Assembly: GCA_963768185.1 (NCBI GenBank)
Contig: CAVYGS010000001.1
Span: 310,001-374,000, forward strand
Origin: Palsa-461 sp963768185
GTDB lineage: Bacteria > Actinomycetota > Acidimicrobiia > Acidimicrobiales > RAAP-2
Length of the DNA stretch: 64,000 nucleotides
Reading direction: 5' to 3'
Shown here piece by piece: positions 1 to 9,710 of this stretch. The position numbers were made by a program, and so were the translations under genes. The notes under the pieces are model-generated. The model saw only the letters and a program-made list of their open reading frames with translations, was not told the DNA's origin and searched no databases. The first letter of the stretch is position 1, and every line of letters begins with the position of its first letter.

Positions 1-769
1 GCTCGAGGTCGGGAGAAGCGATCGAGCGGTCCGGATACGAGTACAAGATGTCGATCGTGTCGGAGCGCCCGTTCACGGCGGCGAGTTCCCGGACCTCGGC
101 GATGAGCGTCGTCAGGTCCTCGAACGACTCGATCGCCGGCGTGCGCGTCGTCCGCATCAGCTCCGCCGATCCGAGCAGCGGCATCCAGCCCTGGGCCCGC
201 AGGGCGACGCGCCGACGAGCGAGCTTCGAGTTGCCGCCGATCCACACTGGGATGGGCGACTGCACGGGGCGGGGCCGTGCGATCACATCCCGGGCGTCGA
301 AGTGCCGGCCCCGATAGCTGAACGGCTCGCCGGACCAGTGCAGCGGGAGGACGTCGAGCATCTCGTCGAAGAGCGCGTTGCGCTCCTCCATGTCGACCCC
401 GAGCGCGTAGAACTCGGTCTTGTGGTAGCCGGTCCCGAGGCCGAGGATCAGACGACCGCCCGACAACGTGTCCACGGTCGCGGCCGCCTTGGCCAGGAGG
501 AAGGGATTGCGATAGGGGCCGACTGCGAGATGGGTCAGCAGGCGGATGCGACTCGTCGCGGCCGCTGCGAAGCCCAGAGCCACGAATGGGTCGAGGCTCT
601 GGTGGCCGCCGGCCGACAGCCACCGGGCTCCGGGGATCGGGTGTTCGGTCAGCGCAAATGCATCGAAGCCGTTGGCTTCCGCCCGCGCCGCGACCTCGCC
701 GATCGGGCCCGGCTCGAGCATGTGGTCATGGGTGCCGGTCGTCTCTGGGTAGTGGTAGGTGAAGCGCAC
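1..769 (-). CDS. LLM-class (luciferase-like) F420-dependent oxidoreductase, partial
   Basis: The reverse strand encodes an uninterrupted N-terminal part (256 residues) of a luciferase-like monooxygenase-fold protein that runs off the left edge. It begins with GTG at 769, preceded by a purine-rich GAGGGGGG about 6 bases upstream. Visible family features are the early TEHP segment (residues about 41-44), the LSGGRLILGLGTGY segment around residue 107, and VWIGGNS around residue 176, all typical of F420- or FMN-dependent members of the bacterial luciferase superfamily. Such enzymes oxidise alcohols or oxygenate organic substrates in the cytoplasm. The C-terminus is missing only because the window ends. 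It is divergently placed from the hydrolase at 996. Cofactor (F420 versus FMN) is inferred from the actinobacterial context, not proved. Confidence 0.85.
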   Translation of the reverse strand, partial: MRFTYHYPETTGTHDHMLEPGPIGEVAARAEANGFDAFALTEHPIPGARWLSAGGHQSLDPFVALGFAAAATSRIRLLTHLAVGPYRNPFLLAKAAATVDTLSGGRLILGLGTGYHKTEFYALGVDMEERNALFDEMLDVLPLHWSGEPFSYRGRHFDARDVIARPRPVQSPIPVWIGGNSKLARRRVALRAQGWMPLLGSAELMRTTRTPAIESFEDLTTLIAEVRELAAVNGRSDTIDILYSYPDRSIASPDLE

Positions 770-995
770 GTCAGGCCCCCTCTTTTCTCGCGAAAGTCTG
801 GCCGTCGACGCCGTCGCGCGCACGCCGGAGCCACCGGTCTGAGTCGGCGATCGGCTCGGGACCCCGGGGAACCGTCCAGGTCTGAGCGGCTCGAACGCGT
901 TCGCCCGGTGGGCGCCGTGGTGCCAAGCTCCCACGGTGGGCTGACATCGCCGTCGCGACCGGCCAGACGTGCCGGCAAATGAGGGAGGAACGCCA

Positions 996-2387
996 ATGAC
1001 TGAGTTGCGTCGAGCGCTGGTCAGTGGCCCGGTGACCGGCGGGGTGCACGGCTGGCCGTTCGGTGCACCCGTGGTCGACCTCCCGGCGCGCGGCTATCGG
1101 ATGGACGAGTTCTTTTTGGAGGGGGAGGCGACGCGCTACCTGCCGGCGCCGGGAACCGAGCTCACCGGCGACGGGCGGTGGCGGGTCGAGCCGGCTGGCA
1201 CCACGCCGTTCAAGACGCGCCTGGTGGTGATCCGGCCCAGTGACCCGGCCAGGTTTGGCGGCACCGTCGTCATGGCGTGGAACAACGTGACCGCCGGCTA
1301 CGACGGCTTCGGTGGCGGCGACAGCCCCGTGCTGCTCGAGGCGGGCGGGGCGCTCGTCGCAGTCAGCGCCCAACGGGCCGGGGTCCACGGACTCGGGGAG
1401 CATCCGATGGGCCTGCTCGCGTGGGATCCGGAGCGGTACGGCTCGCTCTCGATCCCGAGCGACGACTTCTCCTTCGACATCTTCACCCAGGCGGCCAGGG
1501 CCATCTCGGGCGCATCGGCCGACGGCAGTGTTGACCCCATGGGCGGGCTCGAGGTGCGCCGGATCGTCGCCCAGGGCGCGTCGCAGTCGGCGGCTCGGCT
1601 CTCGGCGTACCTCAACGCCATCCATCCTCTCGCGCAGGCCATCGACGGGTTCATGCTGACGCTCTACTTCGGCTCCGCCTCGCTCCTCGAGGTCGGCGAG
1701 GCAACGCTCACGCTGCCCGCCCCCGGAAGTGGCCAAGCGCCGCCGCGTCTCGGCCTCCCCACCCAGCTGCGCGACGATCTCGACGTCCCGGTGTTCGTCG
1801 TGAACTCCGAATGCGAGGCGGCCGCCAACTATGGGGTCCGGCAGCCCGACACCGATCGCTTCCGGTATTGGGAGGCCGCTGGGACCTGCCACATTTCGCG
1901 CCAAGCGATGGAATCGGTCAGTGCACGCTTCCAGCGCGACTTCGGGCTCGCGGTCCCCAATCAGCCGGGCATCAACGAGCTCCCGACGATGCCCGTCGTC
2001 GACGCCGCCCTGCATCACATGTTGGCGTGGGTAGAGGGTGGTGGTGCCCCGCCGGTGCAGCCTCGCATCGAGTTCACCGGCGATCCCCCCGAAATCAGCC
2101 GCGACGAGCACGGCATCGCGCGTGGCGGCATTCGCTTGCCCCAGGTCGAGGCACCGGTCGCCCACAACAGTGCGATCCCGCTCACTCCGGACTTCTCGAG
2201 CCGGCTCGGTGGTTCCTTCGCACCTTTCGCGCCCGAGAAGGTCCGGGCGCTCTACGGGAACACCCCGACGTACCTGGCGCGCTTCGAAGAGGCCACCCGT
2301 GCCGCAGAAAAGGAAGGCGTCGTACTCCCGCACGACGCCGAAGCGCTGATCTCCGAGGCCCGCGCCAACATCCCGGCCGGGATCTGA
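996..2387 (+). CDS. alpha/beta hydrolase domain protein (Abhydrolase_10 type)
   Basis: A 463-residue protein of the alpha/beta hydrolase domain family recognised in actinobacteria as Abhydrolase_10 (PF20091-like). The nucleophile elbow is visible as GASQSAARL (around residue 190) and a late GTCHI segment (around residue 300) can supply the catalytic histidine. There is no signal peptide, so it is probably cytoplasmic. ATG 996 is chosen because GAGGGAGGAA lies 6 bases upstream; an in-frame GTG at 969 has no comparable site. It ends 10 bases before the convergent CocE-type hydrolase. A paralogue with the elbow GHSQTGG lies at 13790, so the two copies bracket the first Liv transport cassette. 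Ester or lactone hydrolysis is the family expectation; the substrate is unknown. Confidence 0.8.
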   Translation: MTELRRALVSGPVTGGVHGWPFGAPVVDLPARGYRMDEFFLEGEATRYLPAPGTELTGDGRWRVEPAGTTPFKTRLVVIRPSDPARFGGTVVMAWNNVTAGYDGFGGGDSPVLLEAGGALVAVSAQRAGVHGLGEHPMGLLAWDPERYGSLSIPSDDFSFDIFTQAARAISGASADGSVDPMGGLEVRRIVAQGASQSAARLSAYLNAIHPLAQAIDGFMLTLYFGSASLLEVGEATLTLPAPGSGQAPPRLGLPTQLRDDLDVPVFVVNSECEAAANYGVRQPDTDRFRYWEAAGTCHISRQAMESVSARFQRDFGLAVPNQPGINELPTMPVVDAALHHMLAWVEGGGAPPVQPRIEFTGDPPEISRDEHGIARGGIRLPQVEAPVAHNSAIPLTPDFSSRLGGSFAPFAPEKVRALYGNTPTYLARFEEATRAAEKEGVVLPHDAEALISEARANIPAGI

Positions 2388-2397
2388 GGTCGGTCGC

Positions 2398-4071
2398 TCA
2401 GCCTCGGGGGACCGGGACGATCAGGCGGGACACCCCGCCTCGCCCATGCGAGATGGTGTGGTGGGCCGGGCGGAGCTTGGTGCCGGTGCCCGGGTTCTCA
2501 TCGGTCCCAAGATTGCGGGCGAACTGCGGGTGCGATCCACCGGCGACGAGCAATCGGACGCGGGACCCTCGGGCGAATCGGTGGGCAGCGTCGCGCAGCG
2601 TCACAGCCACCGGGCCGGGCCCCCGTGCCGGGTCGAGTCGCTGGTACCCCTCGGTGACGTTGCGTGAACGGCCCTGAGTGTCGACCTCCGAGATGCGCAC
2701 GAACAGGTCGGCATGGGGATTGTCGCTTTCGTGCGCCAGCTCGACGACGGCCTTGCCGAGCAGCTCCAGGGGCGCATCCAGTACCGGGCCGGTGAACGCG
2801 AGGACATCGGGCCGGTCGGCCAGTGTGGCGTCGTCGACGATGCACTTGCCGGTGAGCACGGGCCCGCCGACCGAGGGAGTGGGGTCGGACGGGTCGAACG
2901 TGAAGCCCGACGGCGCAGCGTCTGCCGAGGGTTCCTCGCTCGACAGGGTGCCGCCGGGTTGCAGGTACAAGGAAAGCTCATCGGTGTCGGGAGGCCAGCT
3001 CGGCAGGTTGCGCCACTCGTTGGCACCGGTGACGTAGACGTGGACCGGCGTCTGGCGCTTGCGGCTCGCTCGCTTGGCCAGGTGCTGGTCGAGCCAGTCG
3101 AGGGTCTCGTTGGTGGTGAGCGAGATGCCCTTGGAACCGACCTCGATGTGCGACCACGGGCCGACGGTCATCGCGACGTCGACGCCACGGTCGCGCAGGT
3201 GCCGGTACTGGTGGATCGTCTGCTCGAGGAAGAGGTCCTGCCAGCCGCCGATGAGAAGCACCGGAACATTGACGCGGTCGAGTGCCGCCCCGTGCTGCAT
3301 CGGCGCCCAGAACGGATCGGTGAGGTCCGGACGGGTGACCCACTCTCGGTACCACGGGGCGCGATCTGCGAGAAGGGTGCGTGCCGGCGCGACCAGCGGC
3401 AGCTCGTCCAACGCCGAACGCACGCGTTTGGCGTTCGAAGCGAGCGCCATGCGCAGGGCGCCCACGACCGGGCCGGTGTCCTCTTGTCGCACGACCTGGT
3501 TGGTCCAGCCCAGAAAGTCGAGCTTGAACGCTCCGGTGCCCCACGCGTGTCGGCTGAAGTCATGTGGTCCGACGGAGATCACCGCGGCGACGAGCTCGGG
3601 GGGCGGATCGGCGAGGATTGCCCACTGGGTGTAGCCGAGGTAGGAGCCTCCGACGGTGGCGAAGGTGCCCGTGAACCAGGGTTGGTCGAGCATCCATGCG
3701 ACAACGTCGTGGCCGTCCTCGGCCTCGGTCTTCATGGGGTAGAACGTGCCACCCGATCCGAAGGTGCCCCGAGTGCTGACGAAGAGGGCGTGGTACCCGC
3801 GGGCCGCGAACAGCCTGGCCATCGCGAAGGCGATCGGCAGCGAGCGCCCGTAGGGCCCCCGGATCAGGAGGGTCCCCACCGCTGGTGTGGTCGGCCGGTA
3901 CAGGTCGGCGGCCAACTCGATCCCGTCGCGCGTCGGTACGCGGACCGAACGGGTGACCGTGAAATCGGTGGTCGGAGGGCCGAGCCGCAGCATGCGCGTC
4001 ACGATGCCCTCCGTCACCCGCCCGATCGTCGAGCGGGTCTTGGCGGGCGCGAGCGAGGTCGTCGTGGCCAT
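2398..4071 (-). CDS. CocE/NonD family hydrolase (X-Pro dipeptidyl-peptidase S15-like)
   Basis: A 557-residue serine hydrolase. The N-terminal half shows the S15 peptidase/CocE alpha/beta fold: a RDGIELAADLYRP strand, GPYGRS turn and the nucleophile elbow GGSYLGYTQ (around residue 145). The acid and histidine of the triad are plausibly in the GGWQDLF and GPWSHIE segments. The C-terminal 200 residues fit the CocE jelly-roll domain (PF08530-like). Known relatives hydrolyse acyl esters, amides or glutaryl-7-ACA. The start at 4071 is supported by GAGGGAG about 6 bases upstream (MATTTSLAP). There is no obvious signal peptide. It is convergent with the gene ending at 2387 and separated by about 200 bases from the CoA-transferase upstream. 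The natural substrate cannot be inferred. Confidence 0.88.
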   Translation of the reverse strand: MATTTSLAPAKTRSTIGRVTEGIVTRMLRLGPPTTDFTVTRSVRVPTRDGIELAADLYRPTTPAVGTLLIRGPYGRSLPIAFAMARLFAARGYHALFVSTRGTFGSGGTFYPMKTEAEDGHDVVAWMLDQPWFTGTFATVGGSYLGYTQWAILADPPPELVAAVISVGPHDFSRHAWGTGAFKLDFLGWTNQVVRQEDTGPVVGALRMALASNAKRVRSALDELPLVAPARTLLADRAPWYREWVTRPDLTDPFWAPMQHGAALDRVNVPVLLIGGWQDLFLEQTIHQYRHLRDRGVDVAMTVGPWSHIEVGSKGISLTTNETLDWLDQHLAKRASRKRQTPVHVYVTGANEWRNLPSWPPDTDELSLYLQPGGTLSSEEPSADAAPSGFTFDPSDPTPSVGGPVLTGKCIVDDATLADRPDVLAFTGPVLDAPLELLGKAVVELAHESDNPHADLFVRISEVDTQGRSRNVTEGYQRLDPARGPGPVAVTLRDAAHRFARGSRVRLLVAGGSHPQFARNLGTDENPGTGTKLRPAHHTISHGRGGVSRLIVPVPRG

Positions 4072-4277
4072 GGGCTTCTCCCTCGGGTCGACCTTGCTCA
4101 AACTTAGCGAGGCCGAGGGGTCCAGGTCTCCCCTCGCGAGTCGCAACCGCGAACAGATGGCCACGGCGCTCGCCGGGGGTCGGCTGGACATCGACGCCGG
4201 GCTCGACCTCGTGATCACCGAGCCCGAAAAGGTGGCGGCGCAGTTGGGCGAGATCGCGGCCGGCTGAGCGCGCCGCG

Positions 4278-6723
4278 TCAGACGGGCTTCCCCTCGCCGT
4301 CGAGATAGTCCTCGACGGCGATCCCGATCTCTTGGAGGTGGCGGTACTCCGCCTCGTCGAGCCCGAGGAGCTCTCGGTACACGTACTCGTTGTCCTCCCC
4401 GAGCGCAGGGGCGCCGCGCTCCCAGCGCTGCGGGATGCCCTTGAACGCGTGACCGAGGTGGAGGTAGGTGCCGACGTCGGCCGAGGTGAGTGGTCGGATC
4501 CAACCCCGGGCGGCGACATTCGGGTCCGCGCACAGCAGGTCCTCGTCGAACAGGGGAGCGGCCGCCACGCCGGCCCGCTGCAGCTCGTGGAACGCCTCCA
4601 GCAGGTCGCGCTCGGCCGCCCAGGTGCCGATGATCTCGTCGAGCTGGTCATGGGCCGCGTAGCGGGCGCCGCAATCGACGAACCGCACGTCGTGGGCGAG
4701 CTCGGGCCGGCCCAGCACCGCGGTGAGCGCGGCCCAGGCGCCCTCGTCGGTGACGGTGAGCGCCAGCCACCGGTGCTCGCCCCGGCAGCGGTAGATGCCC
4801 TGGGGGGCCTGGCGCGGGTCGCGGTTCCCCACGCGCGGGTGGTTCGCCCATCTGGGTTTCCACGAGGACATCGCCCAACTGGGCGACGATGTTCTCGAGC
4901 TGGGCCATCTCGATCACCTGGCCCCGGCCGGTGGCCTCCCGGTAGTGGAGTGCGGCCATCACCGCGAACGCGGCGGCCGGGCCGGTCGCCAGGTCCATGT
5001 AGGTGGACGACGGGGTCTCGACGATCTCGCGGTCGTGGTGACCGAGCAGGCTGACCAGCCCGCTCAACCCGTCGAACTGCGCGCCGAAGCCGGTGTAGCC
5101 GCCCCACTCCCCGCTCAGGCCGGTCGGAGGCAGCCGGAGGACGATCATGGCCGGGTTGCGGTCCAACAGCTGGTTCTCGGTGATCCCGAGGCGATGCAGG
5201 GTCGAGGGTTTCAGGTTCTCGACGAAGACATCGGAGCGCTCCACCAAGTCCATGAACAGCTCGCGCGCCTCGGGCCGCCGGGGGTCGAGGGTGCAGGACA
5301 GCTTGTTGCGGGCGAGCGAGTTGTTGAGGGCATGACGGTTGTACGGGCGGTCGGGACGGCCCTCGACGGCCGGCCCGTACAGCGCGGTGAGCGTGCCGAG
5401 CTGGATGCGTGAGAAATCCGGACGGGGGAGGTAGCCCTTGGTCGTCGGCGGGAAGACCGAAGGGTTCTCGATGCGGATGACCTCGGCGCCGACGTCCGCC
5501 AGAAGGAGCGTGACATAAGGGCCCGACCAGACCGTGGTCATGTCGAGGACCCGGACGCCGTCGAGCGGTGGCGTCCCGGCCGGCTTGGCGACGGCCGGTG
5601 TGGCGGGTACTGACTGCTGCGGCTCGCTCCCGCGACCGCCCGGGGGCGGTCCGGGCCAGTGGAGCTGCCACCCACCCTCGGCGTGCCGATACGGTGCCCC
5701 GGCGAGGCGGATTCGGCCGCTCGGCCCCTCGGTCTCCCACCAGAACCCTCGCTGGTGCAGGTGATCGACTTCGAGCACCTCGGGTACCGAGTTCACGTGC
5801 GCGAACGGCCACCCGGCCCGCTGGGCCATGGCGGTCAGCTCGGACCTCGGGTGGGCGAACAGCCAGGGGTACAGCGCGGCGTCGAGGATCTCCTTGGTCT
5901 CGGGCCGCACGAACGCGTCGTGACGCGCGAACGCCTCGTTCAACTCCTTGTTGTCGAGCACCGACAACATCTCGCGAAGCTGCTGGGGGGTGGACATCAT
6001 CGACACGTACCCGTCCGCACACGGGTGGATCCCGATCGGGAAGAGCGTCGCGTCCGAGCTGGTCGACGCGTCGGGCTCGGGGGTGTGGTCCCGGTATTCC
6101 CACCCGAGGAATCGGCCGATCCGGAACGGGCCCGAGCCCAGCGCCTCGGTCGCTGCGCAGTCGACGTGCGCGCCTTCGCCGGTCGCCCGGGCGTAGAGGA
6201 CGCCGGCCAGCGCACCGCACGCCACGGTGTGGCCGAAGGTCGACATGGCCGAGAGGGCGGGCAGCTTGACCGGGGCATCAACGGCGCGTCCCAGGGGGAG
6301 GACTGTCCGGGCGGCGGTCTGGGCCACCAGGTCGCTCCAGCGGTAGCCGACGTAAGGGCCCTCGGTGCCAAAGCAACTGACCGAGGCGATCACGAGCCCC
6401 CCGTATCGGGCCCGGGCATCGGCTCTCTCGACGCCGAAAGCGGCCAGGTCCCCGAGACCGGGGCTCTCGATCACGAGGTCGGCCGTCGCGAGGAGCTCTT
6501 CGAGCTCGTCGCCGGCGGTGCACTGGCCGGTGCCCAGGGTCACGCAGCGCTTGTTCGTGCCGAGGTGCAGCCACGCACCGGGTCGCTTCCGAAGCTCGCT
6601 TCCCGACGCCGGCTCGATTTTGACGACGTTGGCACCCAGATCGGCGAAGACCTTGCCGCAATAGGCCCCCGCCGGCTCGTCGGAGAGCTCGACGACGCGG
6701 ATGTCGCTTAGGAGTTGGCGCAC
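4278..6723 (-). pseudogene. tandem-domain CaiB/BaiF (family III) CoA-transferase, one frameshift
   Basis: Two CaiB/BaiF-type CoA-transferase domains lie in one gene of about 813 residues. The first spans roughly residues 5-380, the second roughly 400-810, each starting with the typical G..VL..(T/S)....GPY...L.ADLGA(E/N)V segment. A single-base disruption near 4838 separates the first 630 residues from the last 187; restoring one base reads smoothly through GNRDPRQAP. The second domain keeps the usual active-site Asp (YMDLATG), whereas the equivalent position of the first domain (KLPALSAMSTFGH) has no Asp, so only the C-terminal half looks catalytic. Family III enzymes move CoA between acyl groups during degradation of unusual acids. 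GTG 6723 has AAGGGA upstream. Whether the frameshift is real or an assembly indel is open. Confidence 0.8.
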
Positions 6724-6834
6724 GGCGATCCCTTCGAGGCGTATCTCAGCACCCTCGCTTCGGCCCCCTCGCGATCGAGCCTCGGCGGCGTGCGCAGGGG
6801 CAGTCTCCCATCCGCACCCCGACCCGGGGCATGC

Positions 6835-9710
6835 TCACGCCTGAGGTGCGTGCGCCTCCGTGCCGGGCGGGGTGGCCACGATGGAAGCCCCGGCCAAGTG
6901 CGGTGTCTCGCCGTTGGTGCTGCCGCTGCGTGCGATGGCCCGTTCGTCGGTGCCCAGATAACTCGCGATGACTCGGGGGTCGATTTGGATGTCCCTGGGC
7001 AACCCCTCGGCGATCACCGAACCGGCCTCCAGGCAGTAGACGCGGGTGCTGATGCTCATGACCAGGGGCATGTCGTGCTCGATCAGGAGCACCGAGGCCT
7101 CGAGCTCGCGCTGCACGGCGGTGATGAGCGGACCGAACGCCTCGGTCTCGCGCTGGGCCAGGCCGGCGGTGGGCTCGTCGAGGCAGAGGACCCTGGCATT
7201 CAGGGCCAGCAGCCCGGCGAGCTCGACGACCCGTCGCGTGCCGGTGGAGAGCTCGCTCACGAACAGGTCCCGGTAGGAGCCCAGGCCGAGGAAGCCGATC
7301 AGCTCTCCCACCTCGGAAGCGGCGCTGCGACCATGGCGCCGGGCCCCGGGGAGCCCGAGCGCAGTGGACAGCACTCCCGTTCTTCCCCTTGCTTCCAGCG
7401 CCACGAGCAGCGTCTCGTTGACGGTGAGCTCCGGGAACAGCGTTGCCGTCTGGAAGGTCCGCCCGAGCCCGAGCATGGCCCTTCGGGCAGGGGGGATATG
7501 GCTGATCTCGTCGCCGAGGAGGCGCACCGAGCCCCGGCTGGGGACGAAGCCACCGATCGCGTTCATGAGGGTGGACTTCCCGGCCCCGTTGTTGCCGATG
7601 AGGCCCACGATCTCTCCGTCAGCGACGCTGAGCGCGGCGTCGACCACGGCCAGGTTGCCGCCGAAGTTCACGCTGAGATCCGACACGGCCAGCACCGGAC
7701 CCGACGGCGCCGGGACCCTCGAGTCGGGCCGGCGCACCGAGGCCGGGTAGGCGGCGACCACCGGAGCGAAGCGATCACCGATGCGACGGTCGACCCAGTC
7801 GACGATCGCGTCCCGAACGGCGTAGACGATCTGGTTGAGCCCCCTCGGGAAGTACAAGAGAATGACCAGCAGCCCGACGCTTGAGGTGATGAGCGCGACC
7901 ACCTGGTTGTCGGGGGCGAAGGCGGGAATGCCGACGACCCAGATGGCCCCGATGACGGCTCCGGTGACCGATCCCATCCCCCCGATCACAACCGTTGCGA
8001 CCAGCGCGAGGGACCCGTTCACCAGGAAGAACCCGGCCCCACCCTCTGCGTTGGCGAAGGGGATGGTCGCGAACGCGCCGCTCAGCAGCGCCCCGCCCAA
8101 CCCCGCGAGGGCACCGCCGAGCGCAAAGGCTCGGACCTTGGTCCACGCCGGGATCACCGTGTACGCCGCGGCCGCTGTCTCGTTGTCCCGGACCGCCTTG
8201 GTCGTCCGGCCGACGCCGCTCGAGCGGAACCGGCTCAACAGCACGATCACCAGCACCAAGATGATCAGGACGACGTAGTAGTAGGCACGCTCTCCGGTGA
8301 ACGTCAAGAACCACAGGCGTCCGGGTGCGAATGGCACGTTTGCGCCATCGGGCGAGTCGCCGCTGAAGAACGGCAGGAAATAGAAGTACTGCTGGGCGGC
8401 CAGTGCGAAGGAGAACGTGACCACGGCCAGATAGAGGCCGCGGACGCGCAACGATCCCAGCCCCACGACGCCGGCGAGCAGCGCGCAGGCCACCGTCGTC
8501 ACCACGACGCTCACCCAGAACGGGACGCCCTCCACCACCAGGCGCGCCGCAAAGAGCGCCCCGATTCCGGCAAACGCCATCTGGCCGAGCGACAGCTGCC
8601 CGAGCCACCCGGTCACCACTGTCAGCGACGACGCGCAGATGGCGTACGCCAAAACCGCGGTGAAGAGCTGCTGGCTCGAGGGCTTGGTGATGATGAGGGG
8701 GAGGACGAGCGCGATGGCCCCGAGGAGGAGGACGCCCCCCTTGTCGATGTGCCGGATCCACCAGACGGAACGGAGACGCTCGGGGACGGGACGGATCTTC
8801 GGCGTGAAGGCGAAGACCTGGGTCTCCGAGCTCAGCGTCCGCCCGTAGAAGGCGACCGCCACGAGCACGACTCCGAACAGCAGCAGATCGGACAGGCCGG
8901 GAACGGCGAGGAAGTTGTAGGTGAGCACGTTCTGCGCGATCCCGATGACCACACCGGCCACCACGGCGCGCCGGACCGACACCATGCCCGCGATGACCGC
9001 GGCGGCCAGTCGCGCGAGAGGGTCTCGGGACCCAGGTTGGCCACCTCGCCGACTGAGCCGGACTGGCCGGCGAGCAGGATGATCGAGAGCGTCGACAGCC
9101 CCGCGGCAAGCGACCACACCATGATCGAGACCCATCTGGGGTTGATGCTCGAGATTCTCGCCAGCTCGGTGTTGGACGAACACGCTTTCACGGTCTTGCC
9201 GAGCGTCGTCCGGTCGAGGAACCAAGCGAGCCCGAGGATCGCGATCGGAGCCAGCACCAAGACCGAGAGGTCCGTCCCGTGCACACTCACCCCAGCGATG
9301 GTCCAGGACCCGTTGAAGGCGGCCGGGTACCGCGCGGTGACGTCGCTCGGTGTGGGGATCTCGACCGCGATCACCTGCGCGAGTTGCGCGACCCCGATCG
9401 TCGCCACGAGAACGACGACCTTGGGGGCACGGCGCAGGCGGCGGATGATCGTCGCGTCGACGATGGCGCCGAAGATGACCCCGATGAGGATCGACAGGAA
9501 GAAGGCGATCCAGAACGGGACGTGGTACTGGAGGGTGAACAAGGCGAGCATCACCGCGCCGACGACGCCCATGCCGCCCACGGCAAAGTTGATGATCCGG
9601 GTGGCCCGATAGACCAGGACCACTCCGACGGCGATCACCGCGATCGCCAGGCCCTGCACGATGCCGTCGAAGATGATCTGGCTGTTGAGCCACGAGACGG
9701 CCAGCATCAC
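6835..9710 (-). pseudogene. single-chain LivH-LivM-LivG branched-chain amino acid type ABC transporter, one frameshift
   Basis: Reading from 9710, about 235 residues of a LivH-type permease lead into the same conserved ending in another frame (AAAVIAGMVSVR), then a LivM-type permease and a LivG-type ATPase follow without a stop. One base is missing near 9019: adding a C gives ETLLARLAAAVIAGM. The corrected chain is about 958 residues. The ATPase part shows Walker A GNNGAGKST, a signature-like LSTGTRRVVEL and Walker B VLCLDEPTAGL. The start, GTG 9710 or ATG 9707, overlaps the stop of the MFS-LivF gene (GTGATG), implying translational coupling. A second, intact fusion of the same layout lies at 39845-42625. 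Liv systems import amino acids, amides or aromatic and steroid-like acids; the substrate here is unknown. Confidence 0.85.

Noticed and set aside
302..982. Open frame of 226 codons on the plus strand
   Set aside because: It is antisense to the well-conserved luciferase-like gene and rich in Arg/Gly as expected of a GC-rich shadow frame.
2713..4107. 464-codon plus-strand frame over the CocE gene
   Set aside because: Antisense shadow; composition is that of a mirrored high-GC coding frame and no domain is recognisable.
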